64,000 nt of DNA from Branchiostoma lanceolatum (lineage: Eukaryota; Chordata; Leptocardii; Amphioxiformes; Branchiostomatidae), in NCBI RefSeq assembly GCF_035083965.1, contig NC_089737.1, positions 13,877,029-13,941,028 on the forward strand. The letters run 5' to 3'. Position 1 is the stretch's first letter. Each line of letters begins with the position of its first letter. Of the stretch, positions 22,331 through 33,800 are shown one piece after another. The notes under the pieces are model-generated. The model had not been told where the DNA came from, did no database searches, and was given only the letters and a program-made list of their open reading frames with translations. Position numbers and translations under genes: made by a program.

Positions 22331-22787
22331 AACCCAAGCAATACTAGTTAGGGCCCGCAAATCAGATTTTGAAATTCAATCTATTTTATCATTTCTATAC
22401 ATGATAAGTTCAAACAACACTATCACAATGTATAGTGACGTCCATGGTGCAAAAATACGTCATCGTTGTGATGTGAGAGCTCACTGAAAGTCGTCGCCGC
22501 GGTTTTTGTAGGCTCGCGAAACTAAGGGGATCATCATACGGCACGTTTTTGCGCAGTGCTGAAATGCTCAAAGTATGAAGTTATTACAGAATTATGCTAA
22601 ACTGTGTAAGTAAATGTCACTAGCAAAAAGATTTTAGCTTTTCCATTTTTTTGCCCCTATATTGCTTTGGTTGCCTTCAAGGATGGCTGCTTTACCTTTT
22701 CTGGATGTTAGCAGCCAACCATGTAGATACGCCAGTCAGTGATCATTTGAACAATAGGTCTGAGAAAAATAAAGTACGACTTTTAAC
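22331..22787. other. Intergenic, no gene seen
   Basis: Only the diverged repeat copy at 22.67-22.77 kb was recognised. Confidence 0.4.
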
Positions 22788-23025
22788 GTCGTTTTTTTGA
22801 CAGACAAGGACGACGTGGCACTACACTCAAGTTTTGTCATAACTCTTTCATTTCAACAGTACCACGTACAGAGAACAATAAACCCATTTCTACACCTTGG
22901 CGAAGTGAGGAAAGTCGTGTTAAGTGCCTTCTCAAGGGCACAACATCGGTGGCGTCAAGGCATTCGAACCCGGGACCGCTGGGTTCTGGGCCGAAGACCC
23001 TGCCGTTACGCCACACGACCCCACA
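22788..23025 (-). mobile_element. tRNA-derived SINE, same family as 12449-12712
   Basis: The minus-strand head carries GTGTGGCGTAACGGCAGGG and GGGTTCGAATGCC; the body has the complement of GACGTGGCACT and AAGGGCACAAC. It is diverged in the tail. Confidence 0.85.
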
Positions 23026-24224
23026 AGCGCAAAGCACGAATTGCAGCTGAAGATATATACGTACATATATTATACACGTATATCTATAGTACATAGATTA
23101 GGAGGCCTGTTAGAAGGAAACTTTTATCCAAAGAAATCTCTTTTAACAACTAGATCTGCTCGCGACTGTAATTCGAACACACTAGTAAGGTAGAAAGGGG
23201 ACGGTTTGTCAATAACTCTCTCCGCTCCGCATCTTATGATTTTGCGCACCTGAAAACACGAGACCATATCCCTACATTACATCCTTGCACACAGGCAGAT
23301 TCAACAATGGGATCGACACAGTCTGGAGAAAAGCCCAATATACGGCCTCTTCTAAAATTCCTCCTATTTCAAAAGAACGGTTACGTATGAGATAAAATGC
23401 GATGGAAGAGGAAAGATGGGCTCCGTCTTCGAATACGGTGCGCAAGGCACAAGGGACTAATAACAACCCACTGCCGCTACGGTCTCAGAATCAGGCTACG
23501 GAACCGTTACCTTACCTTTAAGGTCACTATCGTTACCTCTCGTTACATCTCGTACTGGCCGGCGTTCACGACGCATCTTGGTTGACGAGTAGATAAAACA
23601 TATGGGAAAGATGTATATCAAGCTACTTACCAACACTACTTACCTACCTAGTCCCTTGACTTCCAGGTCTTGGGGGGGGGGGGGCACGGTAGCACGTCGC
23701 CAGAACGTAAGCGTTTAAGGTCGTGTTCACGTATTCAAGGTTAATATCTCTTATATCTTATGCAACGGCTGTTACGCCGATGCAACGTTGACCAAAGAGA
23801 ACAAGAGAGATTCGGCACTTATAATAGGTTTAAATAGCAGGCTGATTACCGTACATGCATTACGTTCTGCCGACGTGATGGACAAGATAAACATGAGGAT
23901 AGAAAGCTGTCTCAGTTTGTGAGAAAAACACCAACACTACATAGTCCTCTATAGCGAGCAGTGAACATTGGCCCACTACCTACACACCATACTCACCGCA
24001 GCATCATGGTATTCTTATTAGCGGCGTTCTGAGAGCTGGTTACCGAAGTGGGCGGAAGCCACGCAAACATTACCTATGAAGAAAATGCTGGCTTAAAGAA
24101 TTACGTCTGCTATTGGCCTATGCAGTAATTTGATACACGACCTTTGCGTACAGCATCCGTTATGTAAGGTAACGCAGGTGGGTAATTTGGCAATCGGTGG
24201 TTCTTAGACCCTTTCAGTGAGTTA
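23026..24224. other. Intergenic, no gene seen
   Basis: It contains a 12-base G run at about 23.67 kb and short AT-rich stretches. No exon, RNA or repeat family was recognised. Confidence 0.4.
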
Positions 24225-24545
24225 AAGGCATCCAGAGCATTTTGTGAGGCTTGAAACTTGAATAAGAAAACTCCAATTTCTAGTCAGTCCTACACATAGT
24301 AAGTTTTAATAACACTATACCATTACATATCGACATTAAAGGAGCAAAGATATGACGTCGTTGTGTTGTTAGAACTGATAGAAAATCCAAGCCCTAATAG
24401 ACTGATACTGCTTTTGAGCCCTTTTGGTAAGAAATCCGCGCGCAAATGTGGTAAACAGTGGCATTAAATGTCAATTTCATAAAGATTACAGCAACTAGAA
24501 TGATTCCAGTTTTCAAGCCTCATAAAATGCTCTGGGTGCCTTTAA
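24225..24545. mobile_element. Terminal-inverted-repeat element, no ORF
   Basis: AAAGGCATCCAGAGCATTTTG...GAGGCTTGAAA at the left is inverted at the right as TTTCAAGCCTCATAAAATGCT...GGGTGCCTTT. The inside shows no coding potential. Confidence 0.75.
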
Positions 24546-24559
24546 TAAAGTAAACATGA

Positions 24560-24955
24560 CAAGCCATGAATAGCAAGGTTCTTTTATTCACGACCAAGTA
24601 TTTTACAAAGAGCCGACGTTTCGATGACTGCCCGTCATCTTCATCAGGGCAATACTGACTGGTTCACAGTGCACTGAAGCTACTAGGTGTTACTGCTAAC
24701 AATGCTGTCCAAAACGTAACGTCTTGTTATGCAACAATTGTGAGATGATGCGGTTCCAAATTTAAAGTATTGCTATATAGATATACAGGTACTGCATTGT
24801 TAGCAGTAACACCTAGTTTCAGTGCACTGTGAACCAGTCAGTATTGCCCTAATGAAAATGTCAGTCATCGAAACGTCGGCTCTTTGTAAATACTTGGTTG
24901 TGAATAAAAGAACCTTGCTATTCAGTCATTCACCAACCTGGTGAAACTATTCACG
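24560..24955. mobile_element. Inverted-repeat retroelement with hammerhead-like core
   Basis: Arms of about 150 bp (AATAGCAAGGTTCTTTTATTC..., GAGCCGACGTTTCGATGAC, CAGTATTGCCCTGATGA in complement) face each other around a centre of roughly 100 bp. Each arm ends in AATAAAAGAACCTTGC. In the left arm, on the minus strand, CTGATGA, a GATGAC/GTCATC stem and GAAAC occur in the order of a hammerhead ribozyme core; the right-arm copy has CTAATGA. Relatives lie at 30.33-30.57 kb and near 34.9, 35.5 and 51.7 kb. Confidence 0.7.
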
Positions 24956-25009
24956 AATGACAAGCTGATAATGATATCTGAAAAACCTTGAAAATATGAG
25001 GTCTTTAAG

Positions 25010-26600
25010 AAATACTTGTTACACACACACGTCCGCGATTGGCTTAGAGTTTATGACACAAGCTGGACGCACAACAAATCATTGATACAATCTATCATAA
25101 CGAAACGCAGGTGGTCAATGTGTTAATTGGATGCTTCTTTCAGTGAATAAATAAGGTAAAACTCGACCTGTAGTCTATCAAATTTGGAAATGGGCGAGAA
25201 TGTCAGGTCAACACGAATATGAAAAGCATGGTTACTTGTTGCACGCGTGTTTTCCATTGGCCTAGAGTTTGGGACACGGGCTAGGCGCTAGGCGTTAGAT
25301 ATTGATACAATTCATTATAACGAAACACAGGTGGTCGATGTGTTAATTGGATGCTCCTATAACCTTTCTGCGAGGAAATAAGGTAAAACACGACGTGCAT
25401 TCTGTCAAATTCGGAAGTGGGCGAGAATGCCAGGTCAACATTACTTGTGAAAAACCTGGTAACTAAAACACTTGTTGCATGCGTGTTCTCCATTGGCCTA
25501 GAGTTTGGGACACGAGCTTGGAGTTAAGTGTTGATACAATTCATTACAACAGGACGCAGCTGGTTATTAGCTCATATAACCTCATTCACGACTCATCTCG
25601 AGCATATTGAAGATGATACATTTGTTACTTATGGGTCGTTGATTAATTAGGCAGCAGTTTTAATTGGTCGCTCTTACAACCTTGTTAGAAGGATTAATTA
25701 CGAGTCGACGACTGGAGTTTGGGACACTAGCGTAAAGCATCTATTTATCACGACATTCAATACACTCCCTATAACGAAATACAGGTGATAGATTTGTTAA
25801 TTGTTGCCCTTTGCAATCTTGTTTCGAGGGTTGACAAGATAAATTACCGATTCTAACCGCGAAGATAGTCATATCTGCAAAATTTGAAAACAAGTTATAT
25901 AATGAATTCATCATTATATAAAGTGATTAAAATACACCTGTTACTTATGGGTCAATGATTAGTTAGAAGTTTTAATTGGTGGCTCTTACAACCTTGTTAG
26001 AGTGATTAATTACGCGTCGACGATGGGAGTTTGTGACACTAGCGTAAAGCATCTACTGTATATATCACGACATTCAATACAGTCCCTATAACGAAATGCA
26101 GGTGATAGATTTATGAATTGGTGACTCTTACAACCATGTTTCGAGTGTTGACATGGTAAAATACGACTCAAACTCGAAGATATTCATATCTGCAAAACTC
26201 GAAAACAGGTTATATAATGGGTTTATTATATAAGTGGTTAAAACACACTTGTTACTTACGCGTCCGCGATTGGCCTGGAGTTTGGGACACGAGCTTGGCG
26301 TACGGCATTGAATACAAGTCTTCATAACGAAATGCAGTTGTTAATTAGTGCCTCTTACAACCTTGTTTCGCGGGTTGACATGGAAAAGTACGACTCAAAC
26401 TCGAAGATATTCACATCTGCAAAACTTGATAACAAGTTATACAATGGGTTAAAGCACTCTTGTTACTTACCCGACCACAATTCGCCTGGCCTGGAGTTTG
26501 GGACACGCGCTAGGCGTAAAGCATTGAATGCAATTCCTCATAGCGAAATGCAGGTGGTTGATTTGTTAATTGGTAGTTCAATCTTGTTGTAATCAGGGCA
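25010..26600. repeat. Large diverged tandem array, about 240 bp unit, 6-7 copies
   Basis: GATTGGCCTAGAGTTTGGGA, ACACGAGCTNGGCG, TTGATACAATTCATTATAAC, GAAACGCAGGTGGT and TTAATTGG recur along the whole stretch at about 240-base spacing. Frames within it are artefacts. Confidence 0.8.
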
Positions 26601-26834
26601 GACACGACCTGCATTCCGATGAGTCCATTTTCTTAAGTTAGAGTACAGTTAAGATTTTCATTACGACCTACATCTCAATGACAGTCATCTTATTGAAGGG
26701 CATACGGGGGGGGGGGGACTACTTAATGTGAGAAAACACACCCTCAAACCGTGAGTGTGGGGGAGGCTACGTATTACTTAACATAGTTCAGTTAAATTAA
26801 CCATCTTGATGCATGTAACGCTTGCCCTATTAGA

Positions 26835-26955
26835 GATGTCTGAGATGGGATATAGCACAATGTTCCTTTTCTTTTACTTCAAGTTATCTAATGCATTTAG
26901 CCCAAGTTGGGCATGAATATGCAATAAAGTTCATTGTCATTGTCATTTATACTCT
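26835..26955 (+). mobile_element. Retroposon 3' tail
   Basis: GCCCAAGTTGGGCATGAATA, ATGCAATAAAGTTC and a short CATTGT repeat resemble the hairpin and microsatellite 3' end of CR1/L2-like LINEs. No coding part is attached. Confidence 0.55.
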
Positions 26956-27234
26956 TATTTGCACGATCTTCTTAACAAATCCCTACGTGCGTAGATAATG
27001 TTGTATTTTAAATCCACATCCACTGTGTCTCAGGTATGGTATTGGAAAGCGCGGCCATTTCTTTCCCGCTAGTCTCTATTATCATCATTTTTTTTATCAT
27101 TTTCGGGTGGGCCGTCATTTTTTATCATTTTCGGGTGGGCCGTCTGCTCTCTCTTCGCAGCCAGGGGCTGACAGAGTTACGGGGCTAGATCGCAAGGGTC
27201 TGGAGCGGCTGCCACTCGGCGCTAACTCAGGTGA
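26956..27234. other. Intergenic with a short tandem duplication
   Basis: TTATCATTTTCGGGTGGGCC is repeated in tandem at about 27.09-27.14 kb. Nothing else was seen. Confidence 0.5.
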
Positions 27235-27470
27235 CCTCAATACAACCACTCACACCGGGAAGGACCCCTACTCTTTTCGATAAGTGTGGTGGGTTCTTTA
27301 ACGTGCTCGAGGTGTGGCTCTCCTCAAACACAGGACCTCCATTTAACGTCCTCTCCGTGTAAAGGACCTCTCCCAAGGGCACAACATCGGGGCATATCAG
27401 TGGTTTCGAACCCGGGACCTCTCGGTTCTGGTCAAGACACCCTACCGATTGTGCCACACGATGCCACTAC
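27235..27470 (-). mobile_element. tRNA-derived SINE with a different body
   Basis: The minus-strand head has TGTGGCACAATCGGTAGGG and GGTTCGAAACC. The body includes the complement of ACCGGGAAGGACCCC and GTGCTCGAGGTGTGGCTC, which is shared with 13.86 kb and partly with the LINE remnant at 13.33 kb. Confidence 0.75.
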
Positions 27471-28575
27471 CAGACTAACTAGGCTGGCTATAGGGAGAAT
27501 AATTTGCCAGTGGAGTTGGCCACCATAGGGTTTCATTTGCTCGTCGACGTCCAAGGGGAAATATTGCACTTTCCACAGACTAACTCTCCTGGCCAATTAG
27601 GCAGCCTATTATATTGCCGAATTCTGCTCTCAATAGCCCCGTAGGAAGGTCTTGCGGAGGCCACCTCTCCTCCAACCTTGACTCGCTAGCTTTATTCCTG
27701 CGGAGAGGGATGGAATGAGTAGAAAAACAACTTAATATGCGTGTCTGCTATATTTGGCCACAACTCAAGAGACATTGAACTCAAGATACACGAACTGCAT
27801 CAAATGTAATCCATTGTAATAGAGTATCGGTAACAAATTCAATAACTACGGACGTTTTCACCTTGCTCTAGCTCAATGAAGGAGAAACGACTTGCTTCCG
27901 AAAAATGTCCATGTTCCCAAATATCCAATATAGGAGTTAACACCTTGTTGTGTTATTAGAATACATGGCGACACTCATTAATATGTCCACCCGGGGGAAA
28001 GTCACGTTCACCTTGAGCACGGAAATGGAATTTAAGTTATACGTAGTCTAGCCAGGACTTCTTTTTGAACTTCTGCGTCCGGAAGATGCTGAACATAAAG
28101 ATTGGCCCATTTGCGAAATCTTATAAGCAGTGTATCAATCTAAACCAATTTGATACGAATTTTGGTTCAAGCCTTCTTTACAAGATCGTTGATGTAGCAA
28201 TGAACCAAGGATAAAAATTGGCGAGGAGTCACGACTGGTAACACTAAGTAGATATGTTTCCATCAGGTTTCTATTTATATCGACGTAGGTTTGCTCTTGC
28301 GCATGAGAGGACACATGGAATTGAACATTACGGATTCATTCATTGATCCTGGAGAAGCCTTCTTCTATATGCTTGTCAATGCCGGCTTATAGAGTTGATT
28401 GGAGGTTATGTAACGTTACCAGCACGAAAGTTAAATTTGGCACAAATTTTAGGCGTATCGGCGTGGATCGATGAATTTCATGGCGACTACTCTTGATTGT
28501 GAATTGAGAGCTTCATCACTTTAAGCAACGGTCACGGCCGTGGGGTAACTTGTTACTTTCATAGAATGACAGGTT
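27471..28575. other. Intergenic with an inverted-repeat fragment
   Basis: 27.47-27.62 kb carries the CTACCAGACTAACTAGGC family end. I see nothing interpretable in the rest. Confidence 0.4.
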
Positions 28576-28579
28576 GTAC

Positions 28580-29545
28580 CTGCAGCTGGAGACCGTGGAT
28601 TGATAAAATCCATGGTCAGGGTTAGCATGAAATGTCACACTTTCAGGACCTTTCCACGACGCTTCTCCCGGCCACTACCAACCAAGGTCGGCGCTGGGTT
28701 TAGAGTAGCCTGGAATCGTTCCTATTCTAGCTCCAGTTCGCTATTCTGATCGCGTCCAAGCAGAATGGGACTTGATTTTTGAAATTTATAGTCGGCTGGC
28801 GCATGCAGACGACTTTTAAGGACCAGTGGGCAACCTAGCCAACCAACTGGCCAGCCAACCAACTCCTAACTAGCTCGTGGGTTACTCCCAACCATGGTCT
28901 GGAGAAGGTTTGGAGGCCATCGTCGTCTGTGTGTGATAGGGATTCAACATATTCCACAGCCGCGATGAACTCGTCACTTCTAGTGGTAAGGGTCACGACG
29001 CAGCCGAAGAGTTATTCCCTAGGCAGCCAGCTGCCTAACTGGACACATGGGCTGCAACAAACCGCTTTTAACTACCTAACTCTGCAGGAGGGAACCGTGA
29101 TAGGCAAAATGAAGGACTTGCGCTACCAGGGGCACTATAATTATAAATGTAACGTACGTGTGACCTCGGCAAAAAAGCCTTTTGTTGTATTTTGCTTAGA
29201 TGCGATCAGAGTAGGGAACTGGAATAGGATGGATTTCAGGCTACGCTAAACCCAGCGCCGATCTTAGTTGGTCGTGAAAAGGTCCTGAATCTTCACCATA
29301 ACCCTGGATTTTATCGATCTATGGTCTCCGGGTATTTTATCAATCCATGGTCTCAGCGTTTTTGAGAAAGAAACTTACGGGAGCTAAGGAAGCTTGCAGC
29401 GAATCGGACAAAGTGGAAGGGACTGAAGGAAGACTGAATGCGACTGTAGGATGTTTCAACTACTGCAGCAGCAGAAAACAGTGGACTACTACTACTATGG
29501 TCTCCGGGTATTTTATCAATCCATGGTCTCTGGGTAAATGTGAAA
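28580..29545. mobile_element. Nested palindromic element complex
   Basis: From outside inward: GAGACCGTGGATTGATAAAAT / GGATTTTATCGATCTATGGTC; then CAGGACCTTTCCACGAC and CGGCGCTGGGTTTAG / CTAAACCCAGCGCCG and AAAAGGTCCTG; then GTAGCCTGGAATCGTTCCTAT / ATAGGATGGATTTCAGGCTAC. The inner ends belong to the TAGCCTGG family. Further CCATGGTCTC copies follow at 29.34 and 29.52 kb. Confidence 0.75.
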
Positions 29546-30329
29546 TGATGTGACAGCTATTGTATCTTGCAAGAAATGGCAAGAAATGCTTTAGCTGAGA
29601 AGCTAGTCGAGCTACAAGAGTTACGGAAAATCTACTTGCAGGAAAACGTGTTGCCATCTAGTTTAAAACTGTTGTGTTATACCTAATGGCAATTTACCAG
29701 TATGCGAAACAAACATGTGCATAGGCATCCTTTCAAGCCGGGCCCACGGCTTGTATATATATCAAGCAACAACATTGACATTCTTAAACACAGTTTATTT
29801 CTACCTATGTTTCTATTACAGGTTTTAGTATACATACAAAATGTTTTTGATTTGGAATAGAAGGATGCCAAGATCAATTACTGATGTTTTAGATTCTAAA
29901 ATGAACGTTCAGTAATTTACCAAGACTCATCTGAATACACTACATTGTCAGTAAAGGAAGAATGATTTCGGGAATCAAAATATTCTAATGTTTGTGTCCA
30001 GTGTTATAATTACAAAATGACTTAAAATAATATCTGGGCTGTTTGTAATGAACTATGATGCTATGGATATTGGAGAAGGTTTTACATAATATGCGGATAA
30101 GATGGCAGTTGAGTAACATGACTATTGTTGCGGTAGGAATGCATGATTTTTGCAGTTGCAAAAATAAGTTTCTGAAGACTATGGATTCATGACTCCCATG
30201 ACTTTGAAATTCCTTACTTTAAGTGGAAAATTGCAAGACTGTGAAGGCTCAAATTCCTTGGTTATGAACTTCATCCCTTTTATACACAAACCTTACTGTA
30301 ACCTATCCATAGATTGGCGGGTGACAAAG
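29546..30329. other. Intergenic, AT-rich, no gene seen
   Basis: No exon, repeat or RNA gene was recognised. Confidence 0.4.
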
Positions 30330-30575
30330 TTTTCTTTGTAAACAACTTATGTGTTGATACCTAGCTGACATTTCAGTGACCGTCTGTCAGCCTCGTCAGG
30401 GCAATACTAACTGAGGACCTATCTGCAGTGGGAAGTAGATCCATGTTAGTATTGCCCTGAGGAAGGTGACAGACCGTCCACCAAAACATCAAACTAGGTA
30501 TAAACACTTGGTTGTGTGTTAAGAACTTTGTTTACTAGTGACTTACCAACCTCATGAAACTATTCGTGGGGCACA
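30330..30575. mobile_element. Diverged copy of the inverted-repeat retroelement at 24.6 kb
   Basis: GTTAGTATTGCCCTGA occurs facing both ways around a short centre, and the right end reads GTGTTAAGAACTTTGTTTAC...CCAACCTCATGAAACTATTC as in the 24.6 kb element. Confidence 0.65.
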
Positions 30576-30823
30576 GGTGACCGTGAATCTAATCACTAAA
30601 AGTGATGAATTCCATGGCCATGATCTCTGCTACTAAATGTCATGAAATTTTTTTACAGCCATGAAATTCCTCAATCCATGGTCTTCGGATATACATGTAC
30701 CTTCAGTGAATATATGATTTTTTTGCAGCCTTTTTGAGCACCTTTGTGGTTCATACTGATCAGCATTTACTGGTGTTCTATAGATTATAAGTCAGCTCCC
30801 AATAGGAAAAGTGGAAGTTTGTG

Positions 30824-33800
30824 TCAGTGTTCTGGTTTTCTGTTGGCTGCTTCCCCGTTCAGCAGGTTACAGTCCATCTGCTGGGTGGGATTGGGACCGT
30901 CGAACCCGGACAACTTGTGATGGAAAACCTGGAATGGCACAGTGGGAAAAGAGTCATGCTATGAGGATGGAATGTAGGTTAGGTATAACAGGTTATTTAG
31001 TGATGTATAAATAGAAACACAGCGACGCAAATACATACATACACACAAACACAGGCACACGCACATACACACACACAAACATATAGACACACACATACAC
31101 ACACACACAGACACACCAAACATACATACATACAAATACAAAGATTCATACACACCCATACAGCTAAAGCTTCGCGAAAATGTGGTAAACAAAACCAGCC
31201 AAGCTAGAACCCAGTATCAATTCCTTTAAAATGTGACCCCCAACTGACCTTAGTGTCCCAGCCGCATGAGTGGAGTTGTTGTCCGGCTGGGCTCCAGGAC
31301 ACTCCTCTCACCATGTCCTGATGGTCACTGCTCTGGTATCTGGTTTGTAAGATGAAACAAAGAACATTTACACACTATTGTCCAAGATGCCTGACAACAT
31401 GCCTCTAGAACTAGAAGCCCCTCCATTGGTCAAACAGGGGCCCAATTAGCAAGACAGTGAGACTGAGAGGCTTGGTAACACAGGCTATCATCATCTAACA
31501 TGAAACTAAATCATGCATGGTCAATGACTCAATGGATGCTACCTAGTACCTGAATCAACTGACTGTTTCCAAAATCTACATGTATCTAGTTGCTTGAGTA
31601 ACTATTGTATTGTGTACCTCCTAACCTAGATGTCTAATGTTCATTGATGACACACCATAAAAATTTCCTATGGATCACCCATTTTTGGCATATTTTACCT
31701 TTTTGTCTCATGGAAGGGCCCATAGCAGGCAGAAATTTTGTTTGAGTAGGGTACTTCAAGTATTTGTGTGGATCTAAATAAAACTCAAATTCGAGCTTAC
31801 ATGGGCCCACAGCCGACAGGAGGATAAGGTTAGAGTATTTGGTACTTACACAATGTTGGGGTCCGACTGAAGACTTGTCACCACCACATCACAGTCGTCA
31901 GATACTGTTGCCAGCCAGCTGATAAAAAATAACATCAACATATTTTACATGTAGATCAACAACAATATTTTCCTGCAATAGTTAAGCACTAATGAAAACA
32001 AATTAAGGTGTGGGGACAACTTGACACTGTTCATTGAAAGTTTCAAACAAAACAGAACTAGCCTGTGCCCTTAGTTCACTAACACCCCACCACAATGGGC
32101 TTGTACCAGTACACATCTCTATCGTATACTAACTAACCTCGGTTCCTGTGGACAGTAAGCCAGCCTGTGTACCGTACATGTGTGTGTGTGTGTGTATGAC
32201 TGTGTGTGTGTGTGACTGTGTGTGTGTGTGTGTGACTGTGTGTGTGAACAGTATGGTGACCAGTACTGACCTTGGTTCCTGTGGACAGTAAGCCAGCCTG
32301 TGTACCGTCCGTGTGTGTGTGTGTGTGTGTGACTGTGTGTGTGTGTGACTGTGTGTGTGTGTGTGTGTGTGACTGTGTGTGTGAACAGTATGGTGACCAG
32401 TACTGACCTTGGTTCCTGTGGACAGTAAGCCAGCCTGTGTACCGTCCGTGTGTGTGTGTGTGTGTGTGACTGTGTGTGTGTGTGTGTGTGTGACTGTGTG
32501 TGTGAACAGTATGGTGACCAGTACTGACCTTGGTTCCTGTGGACAGTAAGCCAGCCTGTGTACCGTCCGTGTGTGTGGACGCCATCTGTGGACCGGCTGG
32601 GACTGGTCTCTCAGTTCAAGCATCATCACCTCACCAGTCTCACAACCTTAACACACAAGAGAAGGAACACATCATTAGATTTCCTTTCATTGTTACAGAT
32701 TTATTGTTATTGTAAATATAAGTGCATCAAAGGAGACTATTTGAAGTTGTGTCTAGTATCAGTCAAACCTACAGATAAGTGACCACCTCTACATAAGGAC
32801 CCCTTGGCCAATAATGTGACCACCTTTTGGTGGTTAAGAATCCTGTCTATAGTGACCACCTGTCCATAAAGACCATATTTTATCAGTCCCCTTTATTTCT
32901 AATATTGGATAGTTTTTACTGTATACATATTTGAAAGAACAATGGCTTTTCACTCTTTGACTTACCTATTGTGACATCAGTCTGTCTGTTGACGCTCCAG
33001 GTGATACAGGTGGGAACACCTCCGATAACGCCCTTACCTGTAACAAGAGTGGATTAGAATTAGTCATACTTACACTTTTCATGTAATAAAAGTTAGTACA
33101 CTTTCTTCGTTAAGATACAAGTTCCAATTTCTGATAGGTATCAACAGTGTTAGAACATAGATTAAATAAAAGAACTGTTGATCACAACCACCATAGTGTG
33201 ATAGGACTACAAAGAAGCTACACATAAGGACAATGAGTTTGACTTTATTTCAGATTACATTGTGTATTTGCAGCTATTCTTCCTGTGGTCCTTATCAACA
33301 TACATTGCACAAAATGACATTACTCTCAGGAAAATAATAGTTCAATACTTTGTGCTGTGGAATTCGGTACAAAACTTCCTTTAAGAATACTGGAGCAGTG
33401 GAGTATTCCTTACCCAAACTACAGGCAGCCTTTTCCTTTCTTGTGTCCCACATCAACGCTCGACCATCCTAGATAAAAACAAACATATACATTCTGCAAA
33501 GTTCAGAAGTCAAGTGCATATTATGGATGTTCCTGTCAGCATAGGGTATTCTTAAACATGAGAGTTTTCAGAGCATGAACTTCATTGATGATGTAGTCCC
33601 AACAGATGGAAATTTACAACATTGTACATATTGTCTCCTTGTAAAATCTGTAACACTGTCCAAAGCACATACATGTACATTCCAAATAAAATAAACAAAC
33701 AAACCTGAGCACATGACAGGAAGACATGTTTGTCCTGGGGGTTACAGGAGATGCACCATACTGTACCAGTGTGAGCTATAAGGGAGAACATTTTTTTAAT

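Noticed and set aside
28929..29249. 106-codon plus frame between inverted repeats, possible transposase
   Set aside because: No DDE-type or other transposase motif, and too short; it is internal sequence of the nested palindromic element.
32129..32629. 166-codon His/Thr-rich minus-strand frame
   Set aside because: It is exon 8 of WDR77 read through into GT repeats and exon-edge copies; only the first part is coding.
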